A stretch of DNA of 32,067 nucleotides. Source: Alphaproteobacteria bacterium. Lineage in GTDB: Bacteria > Pseudomonadota > Alphaproteobacteria > RF32 > CAG-239. Below the pieces are notes generated by a model, which saw only the letters and a program-made list of their open reading frames with translations, made no database searches and was not told the DNA's origin. The stretch spans positions 1-32,067 of the forward strand of contig JAFUEX010000005.1 in NCBI GenBank assembly GCA_017470165.1. Reading direction: 5' to 3'. Below are positions 24,953-32,067 of this stretch, in pieces (the stretch's first letter is position 1; every line of letters starts with the position of its first letter). The position numbers were made by a program, and so were the translations under genes.

Positions 24953-25740
24953 TGCGGCAATATTTAGATGTTTTGCAAGATATTATGGACAACGGGCAAG
25001 ATGCCGATAATCGCACCGGAATTTATGCTCGCAAAGTTTTCGGTCGGCAGATGCATTTTGATTTACGGCACGGATTCCCGCTGGTTACTACCAAAAAAGT
25101 GTTTCTTAAAGGTATAATTCACGAGTTGATTTGGCTGCTTTCCGGCAATACCAATATCAAATATCTCACGGACAACAATGTGCATATTTGGGATGAGTGG
25201 GCAGATGCCAATGGTGATTTGGGGCCTGTTTACGGTCATCAGTGGCGTGATTTCAACTCACAGGGAATTGACCAAATCAAAGACGTTATCCATCGCATCA
25301 AGCACAATCCGCAAGACCGCCGTTTGATTGTCACGGCTTGGAATCCGGCACAAATCGAACAAATGGCTCTGCCGCCTTGCCATTGTTTTTTTCAGTTTGA
25401 TGTGACGCCGGACGGCTTTTTGAATTGTCAATTATATCAACGCAGCTGCGATATGTTTTTGGGGGTGCCGTTTAATATCGCATCTTATTCGTTGTTGACC
25501 ATGATGATTGCTCAGGTTTGCTCGCTTAAAGCCGGTGAGTTTGTGCATACTTTGGGCAATGCGCACATTTATTCCAACCATTTCGAGCAGGTAAAATTGC
25601 AGTTAACGCGCGAGCCTTATCCTTTGCCGAAGATGCTGATAAATCCTGCCGTGCGCAATATTGATGAGTTTAAGTTTGAGGATTTTACCTTGACCGACTA
25701 TCAATGTTATCCGGCCATCAAAGGCGAAGTTGCTGTTTGA
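24952..25740 (+). CDS. thyA: Thymidylate synthase ThyA
   Basis: Methylates dUMP to dTMP with methylene-tetrahydrofolate, leaving dihydrofolate for FolA. The 262 residues match the E. coli enzyme closely in length and order. Visible features are the catalytic Cys143 in [10 protein letters not shown], the phosphate-binding [10 protein letters not shown], and the substrate-binding block [25 protein letters not shown] lies inside the end of folA. It is the second gene of a folA-thyA pair; the more common order is thyA first. A classical ThyA means the flavin enzyme ThyX is not required. Confidence 0.98.
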   Translation: MRQYLDVLQDIMDNGQDADNRTGIYARKVFGRQMHFDLRHGFPLVTTKKVFLKGIIHELIWLLSGNTNIKYLTDNNVHIWDEWADANGDLGPVYGHQWRDFNSQGIDQIKDVIHRIKHNPQDRRLIVTAWNPAQIEQMALPPCHCFFQFDVTPDGFLNCQLYQRSCDMFLGVPFNIASYSLLTMMIAQVCSLKAGEFVHTLGNAHIYSNHFEQVKLQLTREPYPLPKMLINPAVRNIDEFKFEDFTLTDYQCYPAIKGEVAV

Positions 25741-25782
25741 GCAGGCCGTTTGGCTCATCGGGACTGTTAAGAGTTTTAATTC

Positions 25783-25811
25783 TTGACATCAGCGATTTTC
25801 GAGGCTATAAA
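25783..25811 (+). promoter_or_regulatory. Strong promoter of the rpmH cluster
   Basis: A perfect TTGACA (25783-25788), a 17-bp spacer and TATAAA (25806-25811). The leader then carries a small hairpin CTCCGA-ATCA-TCGGAG (25829-25844) before the rpmH ribosome-binding site CCGGAG. The strength fits a ribosomal-protein gene. Confidence 0.85.
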
Positions 25812-25877
25812 ACAGACCGTCCGAGGACTCCGAATCATCGGAGCTTTAAATAATAACTAACTAACCGGAGAAATATA

Positions 25878-26012
25878 ATGAAACGTACATATCAACCTTC
25901 CAAATTGGTGAGAGCTCGCCGCCATGGTTTTCGCACTCGTATGGCTACAGCCGGCGGACGCAAGGTTTTGGCTGCTCGCAGAGCTCACGGTCGCAAAAAA
26001 TTATCGGCCTGA
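25878..26012 (+). CDS. rpmH: 50S ribosomal protein L34
   Basis: Small basic protein of the large ribosomal subunit. The 44-residue reading frame starts [19 protein letters not shown] and continues [20 protein letters not shown], which is unmistakable L34. A CGGAG ribosome-binding site and a strong promoter precede it. It opens the conserved rpmH-rnpA-yidD-yidC cluster; dnaA, the neighbour on the other side in many bacteria, is absent, and thyA is there instead. Confidence 0.98.
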   Translation: MKRTYQPSKLVRARRHGFRTRMATAGGRKVLAARRAHGRKKLSA

Positions 26013-26027
26013 TGCCAAAATAAAATA

Positions 26028-26429
26028 ATGGAAATTTTGACGTTAAAAAAACGCAAATATTTTGTTGAAGCCGCTAAGGGATACAAGGCTGTTACCAACG
26101 GTGTTGTTATCCAAGCGGCTTTACGTTTGCCTTGTGCTGACTTCCCGCCCTCGGCGATTGCCTGCGGTTATACCGCCACCAAAAAACTCGGCAAAGCCCA
26201 CTTGCGCAACTACACCAAGCGTCGGCTCAGAGAGGTAGCACGCGCTCTGTTGCCGGTTGGCGGAGTTGCCGGAGTTAATTATGTGTTTATCGGGCGTCAT
26301 AACACCACCACGCTCAATTTTGCTTATTTGCAACGCAAGGCTGCAGCGGCTCTGCAAGACATCAACCGTCAAATTGTCGATGATATTGCTCAAAAAAATG
26401 CTCAAGTGCCTGATAATACTACTGATTAG
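26028..26429 (+). CDS. rnpA: Ribonuclease P protein component
   Basis: Protein cofactor of RNase P, which trims the 5' ends of precursor tRNAs. The family core is [24 protein letters not shown], with the typical basic RNR-like helix, preceded by a variable strand region and followed by [11 protein letters not shown]. The 133 residues include a polar C-terminal extension beyond the usual ~115. Only 15 bases separate it from rpmH, and there is no strong ribosome-binding site, so translation may depend on rpmH. It overlaps yidD by 32 bases. Confidence 0.93.
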   Translation: MEILTLKKRKYFVEAAKGYKAVTNGVVIQAALRLPCADFPPSAIACGYTATKKLGKAHLRNYTKRRLREVARALLPVGGVAGVNYVFIGRHNTTTLNFAYLQRKAAAALQDINRQIVDDIAQKNAQVPDNTTD

Positions 26430-26631
26430 AGGATATCAAAAAATCATCTCGCCGCTGTTGCCGCACGTTTGCCGCTACAATCCGAGCTGTTCGCAATATT
26501 TTATCGAAGCGGTGCAATTGCACGGAGCGGTTAAAGGCTCACTGCTGGGCATCAGACGGATTTTGCGCTGCCATCCGTGGGGCGGGCAGGGTGATGATCC
26601 GGTGCCGCCGCCGATGGCAAAAAAAAGATGA
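26398..26631 (+). CDS. yidD: Membrane protein insertion efficiency factor YidD
   Basis: Small inner-membrane-associated protein that aids insertion by YidC. The 77 residues from ATG 26398 show all family features: an amphipathic start ([20 protein letters not shown]), [15 protein letters not shown], and [13 protein letters not shown] near the end. An ATG six codons upstream (26380) is possible. Neither has a clear ribosome-binding site. Since the gene starts inside rnpA in another frame, translation is likely coupled to it. Confidence 0.93.
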   Translation: MLKCLIILLIRGYQKIISPLLPHVCRYNPSCSQYFIEAVQLHGAVKGSLLGIRRILRCHPWGGQGDDPVPPPMAKKR

Positions 26632-26714
26632 TTGCCGCAAATATAATCTTGCTTTGAGCGTTTTTTTATATTAAACAAAAGATAATTCTACAGTTTAAGG
26701 AGTTGAATTTAGCG

Positions 26715-28409
26715 ATGAAATCAGACACCAAAAGTTTTTATTTGGCTATAATACTGTCAGCGGCGGCTATTTTGATAATCAATTGGCTTTGGCCGGCGGC
26801 GCCGTCTTCCGAAGTCGCCTTGTCGGAAGATGAAACGAAAAAAGAAGCGGTTTTACCCTCCGAACTTGAGGCCGAGCAATCAGATGACGGGCTTTATTCA
26901 CCGTTGGGACGCAAAATTGTGGCCCCTGAGGAAGCCCTAAAGCAAGACCGCCGCATCGCTTTTTCCAACTCTAAGGTCAGCGGCTCTATCCGTGTAAAAG
27001 GAGCGCGGTTTGACGACCTTAGTTTGCTGAAATACAAGCAGACGCTTGACCCTGAGAGTCAAGATGTTGTCTTGTTGCAGCCCTCTGCCACCAAGGATGC
27101 TTATTATGCTGAGTTTGGCTGGCTCGCCAATGACAATTATCGTTTGCCCGACCGCAATACCTTGTGGAATGTTATCGGCGGCGAACTCACTCCCGATTCA
27201 CCGATTATTTTGGAGTGGCAGAACGGGCAGGGACTCAAATTTGTCCGCAAAATCTCGCTGGATGACAATTATATGTTCAGCATAGAAAACACCATTGAAA
27301 ACCGCACTGGTAAAGATGTTGTACTGTATCCCTACGGCCTTATTCACAAAGTTTATCAAGAAGGGAGTGCCTCTTCCAAAGTGGTGCACGAGGGGATGCT
27401 CGGTGTGTTGGATTCTTCGCTCAAAGAAGTGTCGACCGGCAAGCTGGACAAGGGAGAGAAAAAAGAGTTTACCACTCGGGGCGGCTGGGCCGGTTTTGGC
27501 GAAAGATATTGGTTTACGGCGTTTATTTTCGGCCAATCGGACGACGCAAAAGTGCATTTCGGCAAAACTGATGATGCAACTTATCAAGCTGATTTTACCC
27601 AATCGCCGATTACTATTCAAAACGGCGCCGTAGGCTCGTCAAATCTTAAGTTTTATGCCGGAGCCAAAGAGATAAAATTGCTGGATGACTATACCAAAAA
27701 TCTCAATATTGATAAATTTGATTTGGCGGTGGATTTCGGCTGGTATTATTTCTTAACCAAACCGTTTTTCTATATTTTGGATTTTCTCTATCACATTATC
27801 GGTAATATGGGCTGGGCGATTTTGTTGTTTGCCGCGCTGCTGCGTTTGGCGATGTTTCCGGTGGCCAACAAGTCCTATGAGAGTATGTCCAAGATGAAGA
27901 AGGTTCAGCCCAAAATTCAGGCCATTCAGCAAACTTATCCTAATGACAAAATGCGCCAGCAGCAGGCGATGATGGAACTGTATCGCAAGGAAAAGATTAA
28001 TCCGACCTCCGGCTGTCTGCCGATGTTGATTCAAATTCCGGTGTTCTTTTCGCTCTACAAAGTTCTGAATATTGCCATTGAAATACGCCAAGCGCCGTTT
28101 GTCGGTTGGATTAAAGATTTGTCGGCTCCCGATCCGCTTACTCTTTCGGCAATGAGCGGACTGCCGATTCCCTCGATGATTGATTTGGGCGTTTGGCCGA
28201 TATTGATGGGCTTAACTATGTATCTGCAGCAAAAACTTTCGCCGTCTCCGGCCAATAAGGACCAAGCGCGTATGATGCTGCTGCTGCCGGTGATTTTCAC
28301 CTTTATGTTGGGGCATTTTGCCTCCGGATTGGTGATTTATTGGACATTGAGCAATATATTGTCCATCATTCAGCAAAAGGCCATTATGCGCAAATATGGA
28401 GTAAAATAA
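26715..28409 (+). CDS. yidC: Membrane protein insertase YidC
   Basis: Inserts and folds inner-membrane proteins, alone or with SecYEG. I start at ATG 26715 with AAGGAG 12 bases upstream; a TTG at 26703 abuts that site and is unlikely. The 564 residues show an N-terminal helix ([19 protein letters not shown]), the large periplasmic beta domain (about 50-340), and the insertase core. The core has [20 protein letters not shown], the cytoplasmic hairpin [20 protein letters not shown], and [20 protein letters not shown]. It lies downstream of its helper yidD and one base before engB. Confidence 0.97.
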   Translation: MKSDTKSFYLAIILSAAAILIINWLWPAAPSSEVALSEDETKKEAVLPSELEAEQSDDGLYSPLGRKIVAPEEALKQDRRIAFSNSKVSGSIRVKGARFDDLSLLKYKQTLDPESQDVVLLQPSATKDAYYAEFGWLANDNYRLPDRNTLWNVIGGELTPDSPIILEWQNGQGLKFVRKISLDDNYMFSIENTIENRTGKDVVLYPYGLIHKVYQEGSASSKVVHEGMLGVLDSSLKEVSTGKLDKGEKKEFTTRGGWAGFGERYWFTAFIFGQSDDAKVHFGKTDDATYQADFTQSPITIQNGAVGSSNLKFYAGAKEIKLLDDYTKNLNIDKFDLAVDFGWYYFLTKPFFYILDFLYHIIGNMGWAILLFAALLRLAMFPVANKSYESMSKMKKVQPKIQAIQQTYPNDKMRQQQAMMELYRKEKINPTSGCLPMLIQIPVFFSLYKVLNIAIEIRQAPFVGWIKDLSAPDPLTLSAMSGLPIPSMIDLGVWPILMGLTMYLQQKLSPSPANKDQARMMLLLPVIFTFMLGHFASGLVIYWTLSNILSIIQQKAIMRKYGVK

Positions 28410-28410
28410 A

Positions 28411-29052
28411 ATGACGCCGACCTCGCTCAAGGACAATACGGCCGAATTACAGGCGGCTGACAAGGCCATCAAAGGCAGGGCGCAGTTTGTCTTGAGTGTG
28501 GCATCTTTAAGTCAGCTGCCGACGGATGATTTGCCGGAAATTGCCTTTGCCGGACGCTCCAATGTTGGTAAGTCGAGCATTATTAACGCACTGACGGCTC
28601 AAAATGGGCTGGCCAAAACATCCAACACCCCCGGCCGCACTCAGCAGCTCAATTTTTTTAAACTGGATGGTCAGTTGTATTTGGTCGATTTTCCGGGGTA
28701 TGGGTTTGCTAAAGCGCCAGAAAATATGGTAAAAAAATGGCAGCAGATGATTTTTACCTATCTGCAAGGCAGGGCTAATCTCAAAAGGGTGTTTTTGTTG
28801 ATTGATTCGCGTCACGGGCTCAAAAAGGTTGATACCGAGATTATGGAGTTGCTGGACAAGGCTGCGGTAACTTATCAGATTGTGCTGACCAAAATTGATA
28901 AAATTTCTTCGGCGGCTTTGGCTGCAGTGCAGGACGAAATCACAAAGGTTATCAGCACTCACGCCGCTGCTTATACACAAATTTTGGTCACCAGTTCGGA
29001 AAAAAACTTAGGTCTGTCGGAACTGCGCGCGCAGATAGCATCGTTTATGTAA
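28411..29052 (+). CDS. engB: Ribosome biogenesis GTPase EngB (YihA/YsxC)
   Basis: GTPase needed for large-subunit assembly and coordinated cell division. The 213 residues contain all G motifs: G1 GRSNVGKSS (48-56), the G2 region [11 protein letters not shown]3 DFPGYG (93-98), G4 TKID, and G5 SSEK. The length is normal. It starts one base after the yidC stop and lacks a strong ribosome-binding site of its own, so it is probably translated by coupling. yidC followed by engB is usual in alphaproteobacteria. It ends 6 bases from the convergent lipase gene. Confidence 0.96.
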   Translation: MTPTSLKDNTAELQAADKAIKGRAQFVLSVASLSQLPTDDLPEIAFAGRSNVGKSSIINALTAQNGLAKTSNTPGRTQQLNFFKLDGQLYLVDFPGYGFAKAPENMVKKWQQMIFTYLQGRANLKRVFLLIDSRHGLKKVDTEIMELLDKAAVTYQIVLTKIDKISSAALAAVQDEITKVISTHAAAYTQILVTSSEKNLGLSELRAQIASFM

Positions 29053-29058
29053 GGACTT

Positions 29059-29901
29059 TTAAGCCAAAAAGCGGTGGATTTTTGCCTTGATGGCCTCGGC
29101 ATCTTGGCGCCCCAAATTATACATTGCCTTAATAACCTCGGGATTTTTTTCCATTTTACCGATGTTGATGGTTTTTGATGGCCGAATGACCAAAATGTCG
29201 CCATCTTTTTCGCGTTGATTGACATAGTCAAGCTCGGCATTATACATTAAATGTCGGTCGGTAATGGCGCGGACAAACCGCGGATAGGCACTATATACCA
29301 GCTTAGCCAACCAGTGATTATGGGCGCGAGGTTTGCGGTATCCGGCAGGGCGGGTTAGCACGACAATGTTTTTATCATAACCGCGTTTTTCGGCCGCTTG
29401 TAGCGGAATACTGTCACAAATGCCGCCATCCAACAGTTTTTTATCGCCAATTTTAACTATGCGCGACAAAAAAGGCAAAGAGGCCGATGCCCTTACATAT
29501 TCTATGCCTTTATGCATCTCAGGGCAATGGATGTACTCGGCTTGACCGGTCTCGACATTGGAGCAGACGGCAAAAAACTTGGTCTTGCCGGCGGCAAACG
29601 TCTCATAATCAAAAACATCGAGTCGATTGGGCAGTTCGTCATAGCAGAATTTTACATCTACCACATTACCGGTCAGCAGCCAGTTTCTAAAGCTCATAAA
29701 GCGATAATCATCATTGTAGTCCAGATTATAACGCAAAGACCTACCGATTTGCTTGGAGATATAAGACACTCCGTGTATGGCTCCGGCCGACACTCCAAAC
29801 ACCGCATCGACTTCCACGCCGCTTTCGACCAACACATCCAACACGCCGGCCGTGTAAATGCCGCGTTTGGCGCCGCCCTCCAAAATTAAAGCTGAAGCCA
29901 T
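29059..29901 (-). CDS. Patatin-like phospholipase (RssA/YjjU type)
   Basis: Serine acyl hydrolase acting on lipids with a Ser-Asp dyad. I start at ATG 29901: AAGGGAGA is at the right distance, and the upstream extension would run through the tRNA terminator. The 280 residues show the oxyanion loop GGAKRG (9-14), nucleophile Ser38 in GVSAGA, and Asp158 in DGGICDS. The second half (LARRPAGYRKP-like to NIGKMEKNPEVI) resembles the YjjU branch. The real lipid substrate is unknown. It is encoded just after tRNA-Val on the same strand, but a terminator separates them. Confidence 0.9.
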   Translation of the reverse strand: MASALILEGGAKRGIYTAGVLDVLVESGVEVDAVFGVSAGAIHGVSYISKQIGRSLRYNLDYNDDYRFMSFRNWLLTGNVVDVKFCYDELPNRLDVFDYETFAAGKTKFFAVCSNVETGQAEYIHCPEMHKGIEYVRASASLPFLSRIVKIGDKKLLDGGICDSIPLQAAEKRGYDKNIVVLTRPAGYRKPRAHNHWLAKLVYSAYPRFVRAITDRHLMYNAELDYVNQREKDGDILVIRPSKTINIGKMEKNPEVIKAMYNLGRQDAEAIKAKIHRFLA

Positions 29902-29943
29902 CTGTCGTATCTCCCTTAAGGCTATATATCTCACCGGTTGATA

Positions 29944-29966
29944 TAAAAAAACCGGCACAGAGCCGG
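29944..29966 (-). terminator. Terminator of the tRNA-Val gene
   Basis: Reading left, CCGGC-TCTGT-GCCGG (29966-29952) is followed by a run of seven T residues. It lies 8 bases after the tRNA CCA end and before the lipase gene. Confidence 0.8.
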
Positions 29967-29974
29967 CAAACAAT

Positions 29975-30051
<77 letters not shown>

Positions 30052-30067
30052 GTTTTGCTTTCTCCGA

Positions 30068-30095
30068 ATAATATATTGATTGAAACTAAATGCAA
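30068..30095 (-). promoter_or_regulatory. Promoter of tRNA-Val
   Basis: Reading left, TTGCAT (30095-30090), a 16-bp spacer and TATTAT (30073-30068) stand 17 bases before the tRNA 5' end, giving a leader of about 10 bases. Confidence 0.65.
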
Positions 30096-30298
30096 GAGTT
30101 TTTTTAAATATCATACCCGAACAGATGAAATATAATCGTTTATAAGAAACCGATGATGCGCTCAAAAACGGCATCAGAATGTTGCAAAATTATCCGATGC
30201 CGAATTCAGGCTGTTAATAAACTTTTTTTTACACCCGACAGAAACGATGCCGAATATGTTAACGGCAAAGGCCGCTGATATGGATACTGACTGTATTT
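30096..30298. other. AT-rich non-coding gap upstream of tRNA-Val
   Basis: About 200 bases between the tRNA promoter and the end of the small orphan gene. It holds a weak 41-codon plus-strand frame (30153-30278) and two copies of the short word CGATGCCGAA, but nothing I can name. No clear terminator for the orphan genes is seen. Confidence 0.4.
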
Positions 30299-30517
30299 TT
30301 AATTTTCCGTATCTTCGCAATATTTATCAATAAAGTCATATAGTTCTTGAATATCGCGCTTAGGTTTGGTTGCTGCAGGAGATTTTGGTGCCGTCGCGAT
30401 TGCTTCGTTAGGGCTGTCGGCAGTCTTTGTCGCTGGCGGGGTCTGCACTTCGCCTTTAGTTGTTCCGCGCAGTTTGGCCAATAATCCCGAAACCGATTTA
30501 TTATCTTCAGTAGTCAT
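30299..30517 (-). CDS. Small hypothetical protein
   Basis: 72 residues, not recognised. The N-terminus (about 1-17) is a short amphipathic stretch (SVSGLLAKLRG). A Pro/Ala/Thr/Lys-rich disordered linker occupies about 20-52, and an acidic helix (RDIQELYDFIDKYCEDTEN) ends the protein. GGAGG lies 9 bases before the ATG. It starts 16 bases after the neighbouring orphan gene, so both are likely one transcript. The layout, two short helices joined by a flexible linker, fits a tether or adaptor; that is inference. Confidence 0.6.
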   Translation of the reverse strand: MTTEDNKSVSGLLAKLRGTTKGEVQTPPATKTADSPNEAIATAPKSPAATKPKRDIQELYDFIDKYCEDTEN

Positions 30518-30533
30518 CCTCTTAAACCTCCGC

Positions 30534-30932
30534 CTAAATTTTCCAAACTTTTTCTGTAATAGCTTTTACGCCTTCTTCGCCGTAAAATTCTTTGATTTCT
30601 TCCAGCATGGCATACAAAGTGTCGGGCAATGTGTCGTCAACCGGTATTTCATCTACCCGACTGACCGGACACATATAAGAATTGACAATTTCCTCGCCCT
30701 CTTGCTCAATTACCATTATTTCCGGCGAATTAAGCAGCTTGGGGCGTACTTCGTCCACAATATTGGTAAAAATATAGGCCTTTTGCCCGTTGCGGATTAA
30801 AATCCCGCAGTTGCGTCCGTCATAGACAAATTCGGCTGTTTCAATCGGAGTTTCATTGAGCTGCAGGCTCAATCCCATTTCTCCGTTGTTGTCCAAAATC
30901 TCAAATTCATCTACCAACATCTTTTCAACCAT
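30534..30932 (-). CDS. Hypothetical acidic protein
   Basis: 132 residues, not recognised. It is strongly acidic, without a signal peptide or membrane helix. The first ~100 residues appear to alternate beta strands (TAEFVYDGRNCGILIRNGQKAYIFTN), and the end is an amphipathic helix (LYAMLEEIKEFYGEEGVKAITEKVW). An excellent AAGGAG stands before the ATG, supporting real expression. It leads the pair with the 72-residue gene. A hairpin at 30987-31021 lies just upstream, between it and the next orphan gene. Confidence 0.65.
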   Translation of the reverse strand: MVEKMLVDEFEILDNNGEMGLSLQLNETPIETAEFVYDGRNCGILIRNGQKAYIFTNIVDEVRPKLLNSPEIMVIEQEGEEIVNSYMCPVSRVDEIPVDDTLPDTLYAMLEEIKEFYGEEGVKAITEKVWKI

Positions 30933-30986
30933 TATGATTTTCTCCTTTATCCGAGTTAAAGTTAAACAATGTTATTTAAGCAATTT

Positions 30987-31021
30987 AATCGCGGCCCTAA
31001 GATGTAAATAAGACCGCGATT
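30987..31021 (-). terminator. Long hairpin between two orphan genes, possible terminator
   Basis: The arms AATCGCGG (30987-30994) and CCGCGATT (31014-31021) pair perfectly. With G-U pairs the stem extends to about 12 bp around a 10-nt loop. It follows the 284-residue gene, but neither strand has a proper T run, so it may be a Rho-dependent or mRNA-protecting structure instead. Confidence 0.5.
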
Positions 31022-31032
31022 GGTAAAAATTA

Positions 31033-31887
31033 TTATCTTGTTGCTGTTTTCTGCCGATATGCCCGCATTCCTACATTGAAAGCAAATTTTGCGGCCTCAA
31101 GACGCGTAACCACACACTCTTTAGTAGATTTGCCGACACCGGATATTGTGGCCCAAAGGCTGCGTGTGCCATTGGCAATGCCGGTTATTACATTGTTTGC
31201 TAATTTCGCTCCACCCTTAACAGCCTTGGAATTTTTGATAAATGCATAGGCTTTTCCACTCCCTATACAAACCGCTTTAAGGGCATTTTCTGTTACTTTA
31301 GGAACCGCTTTGCCTGCCTTTATGGCCAGTGTTACAGGCGAAGAGACTACTCCCAACCCCACCCATTTGTCTCGGGTGCGGATAGCGTGCATAAACTTTG
31401 CACTTTTACTTATCTTATGCCCAAATCTTTTTGCCCTTTGCCACAAAAGCCGGCACTCGGCTTTTGTCAGGTTCTTTATGGTGCATATATGCTTTTGTTT
31501 ATGCTCGGCGTCAATTTCGCTTTCAGAACTGAGCAACTTGTTTTTTTTATTGTTATAATTTTTGGTGATTTCCTCCAGTTTATCACTAAGACCCTTTTGC
31601 AATGAACCATCTGCCAGTTTATCCAAATTCGTAATTGTGTATTTTAAAGCCGTGATTTTTTTGGTACGGGCTTGGTCCTTGTTCAAATGCGATACTCTGG
31701 CACGAAGCTTCTCATATTTTAGGTCATCCTTCGCCTTTTCTATATCACGTTTATCTTGTTCTTCCTTTTCTTTTGCTTCTTTGCTGATATTAGCCATTTT
31801 TTGGTCTTGTTCATCTATTTTCTTATTGATGTAACCAGAAAATAAATTTTTGCGCACCCATTTTTCCAGTTTATCGTACTTGCTCAT
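31033..31887 (-). CDS. Hypothetical basic protein with coiled coil
   Basis: 284 residues, not recognised. It is very lysine-rich. About residues 20-115 are a charged coiled coil (KEAKEKEEQDKRDIEKAKDD). The second half has weakly hydrophobic, Ala/Gly/Val-rich segments (WVGLGVVSSPVTLAIKAGKAV, GAKLANNVITGIANGT) that are too polar for ordinary membrane helices but could lie on a membrane. There is no signal peptide. GGGAGG precedes the ATG. Codon use is more AT-rich than its neighbours, which could mean recent arrival. An exported effector or phage-like structural protein are possibilities I cannot support further. Confidence 0.6.
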   Translation of the reverse strand: MSKYDKLEKWVRKNLFSGYINKKIDEQDQKMANISKEAKEKEEQDKRDIEKAKDDLKYEKLRARVSHLNKDQARTKKITALKYTITNLDKLADGSLQKGLSDKLEEITKNYNNKKNKLLSSESEIDAEHKQKHICTIKNLTKAECRLLWQRAKRFGHKISKSAKFMHAIRTRDKWVGLGVVSSPVTLAIKAGKAVPKVTENALKAVCIGSGKAYAFIKNSKAVKGGAKLANNVITGIANGTRSLWATISGVGKSTKECVVTRLEAAKFAFNVGMRAYRQKTATR

Positions 31888-32067
31888 TTTCGCCTCCCTT
31901 AAAATTAATCGTGTAACCGAAAAAACGATCGTTTAAAAGTCAATTTTTTATCACAAATTTTCCGAAAATGAGAATTTGAAATATGGTGGAGAATCAACAA
32001 GATACAAAAAGTTCTTGCCAAGCAAAAAGATTTAAATTATAATATTTTTAAACTCAAAAAAAACGAT
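31888..32067. other. AT-rich non-coding end of window
   Basis: 180 bases without a gene. It holds a perfect 12-base palindrome, AAACGATCGTTT (31923-31934), 36 bases upstream of the orphan gene, which could be an operator or chance. ACGAT recurs at the last bases of the window. Confidence 0.4.

Noticed and set aside
29902-29973. Longer N-terminus for the patatin-like protein
   Set aside because: It reads through the tRNA terminator and skips a good ribosome-binding site at the inner ATG.
30153-30278. 41-codon plus-strand frame between tRNA-Val and the orphan genes
   Set aside because: No ribosome-binding site, odd composition and no recognisable motif; could be chance in non-coding DNA.

Overview
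The window is a compact chromosomal segment of an alphaproteobacterium. Evidence for this is the order pal-cpoB-tilS, the order ihfB-lapA-accD, the order rpmH-rnpA-yidD-yidC-engB, and an alphaproteobacterial type of flagellin. Base composition is moderate to AT-rich, with runs of A/T between genes. A flagellin and an acetate kinase suggest a motile cell that can make acetate. A host-associated or anaerobic relative of the Rhodospirillales would fit, but that placement is an inference. There is no insertion sequence, prophage gene, CRISPR array or rRNA, and no gap between genes exceeds 300 bases.

Layout. Positions 1-2365 hold, on the minus strand, the start of a flagellin and a sugar aminotransferase separated by a terminator. 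Positions 2576-3994 hold mlaA-mlaC, for outer-membrane lipid asymmetry. A large Lon-like protease (4068-6503, minus) follows. Positions 6595-9828 hold three poorly known envelope proteins: a membrane-anchored TPR protein, a short degenerate endonuclease/phosphatase-fold membrane protein, and a membrane/coiled-coil/TPR protein. Positions 9836-12811 (minus) run pal, cpoB, tilS, smpB, with a hairpin terminator between pal and cpoB. trmL (minus) and ackA (plus) are divergent. Positions 14894-20163 are a minus-strand run: accA, rmuC, ihfB, lapA, accD and an AMP/thymidine phosphorylase-type enzyme. Both carboxyltransferase subunits of acetyl-CoA carboxylase therefore lie in one cluster.

Positions 20363-24278 (plus) hold an unknown two-helix membrane protein overlapping yejA, then yejB. 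The partners yejE and yejF are missing, and only a 12-codon reading frame sits where yejE would start. A good promoter then drives folA-thyA, which overlap by one base. A strong promoter precedes rpmH-rnpA-yidD-yidC-engB (25878-29052), the ribosome, tRNA-processing and membrane-insertion cluster. A patatin-like lipase (minus) and a tRNA-Val(GAC) gene with its own promoter and terminator follow. The right end (30299-31887, minus) holds three unrecognised genes with good ribosome-binding sites, the most obscure part of the window.

No complete new defence or mobile system can be demonstrated. The best candidates for something undescribed are the 6.6-9.8 kb envelope-protein group, the 20.4 kb membrane protein coupled to yejA, and the orphan group at 30.3-31.9 kb. 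Several start codons are corrected here (mlaA, ihfB, smpB, pal, yidC, yejA, the lipase) on the basis of ribosome-binding sites, lipoboxes or family length.
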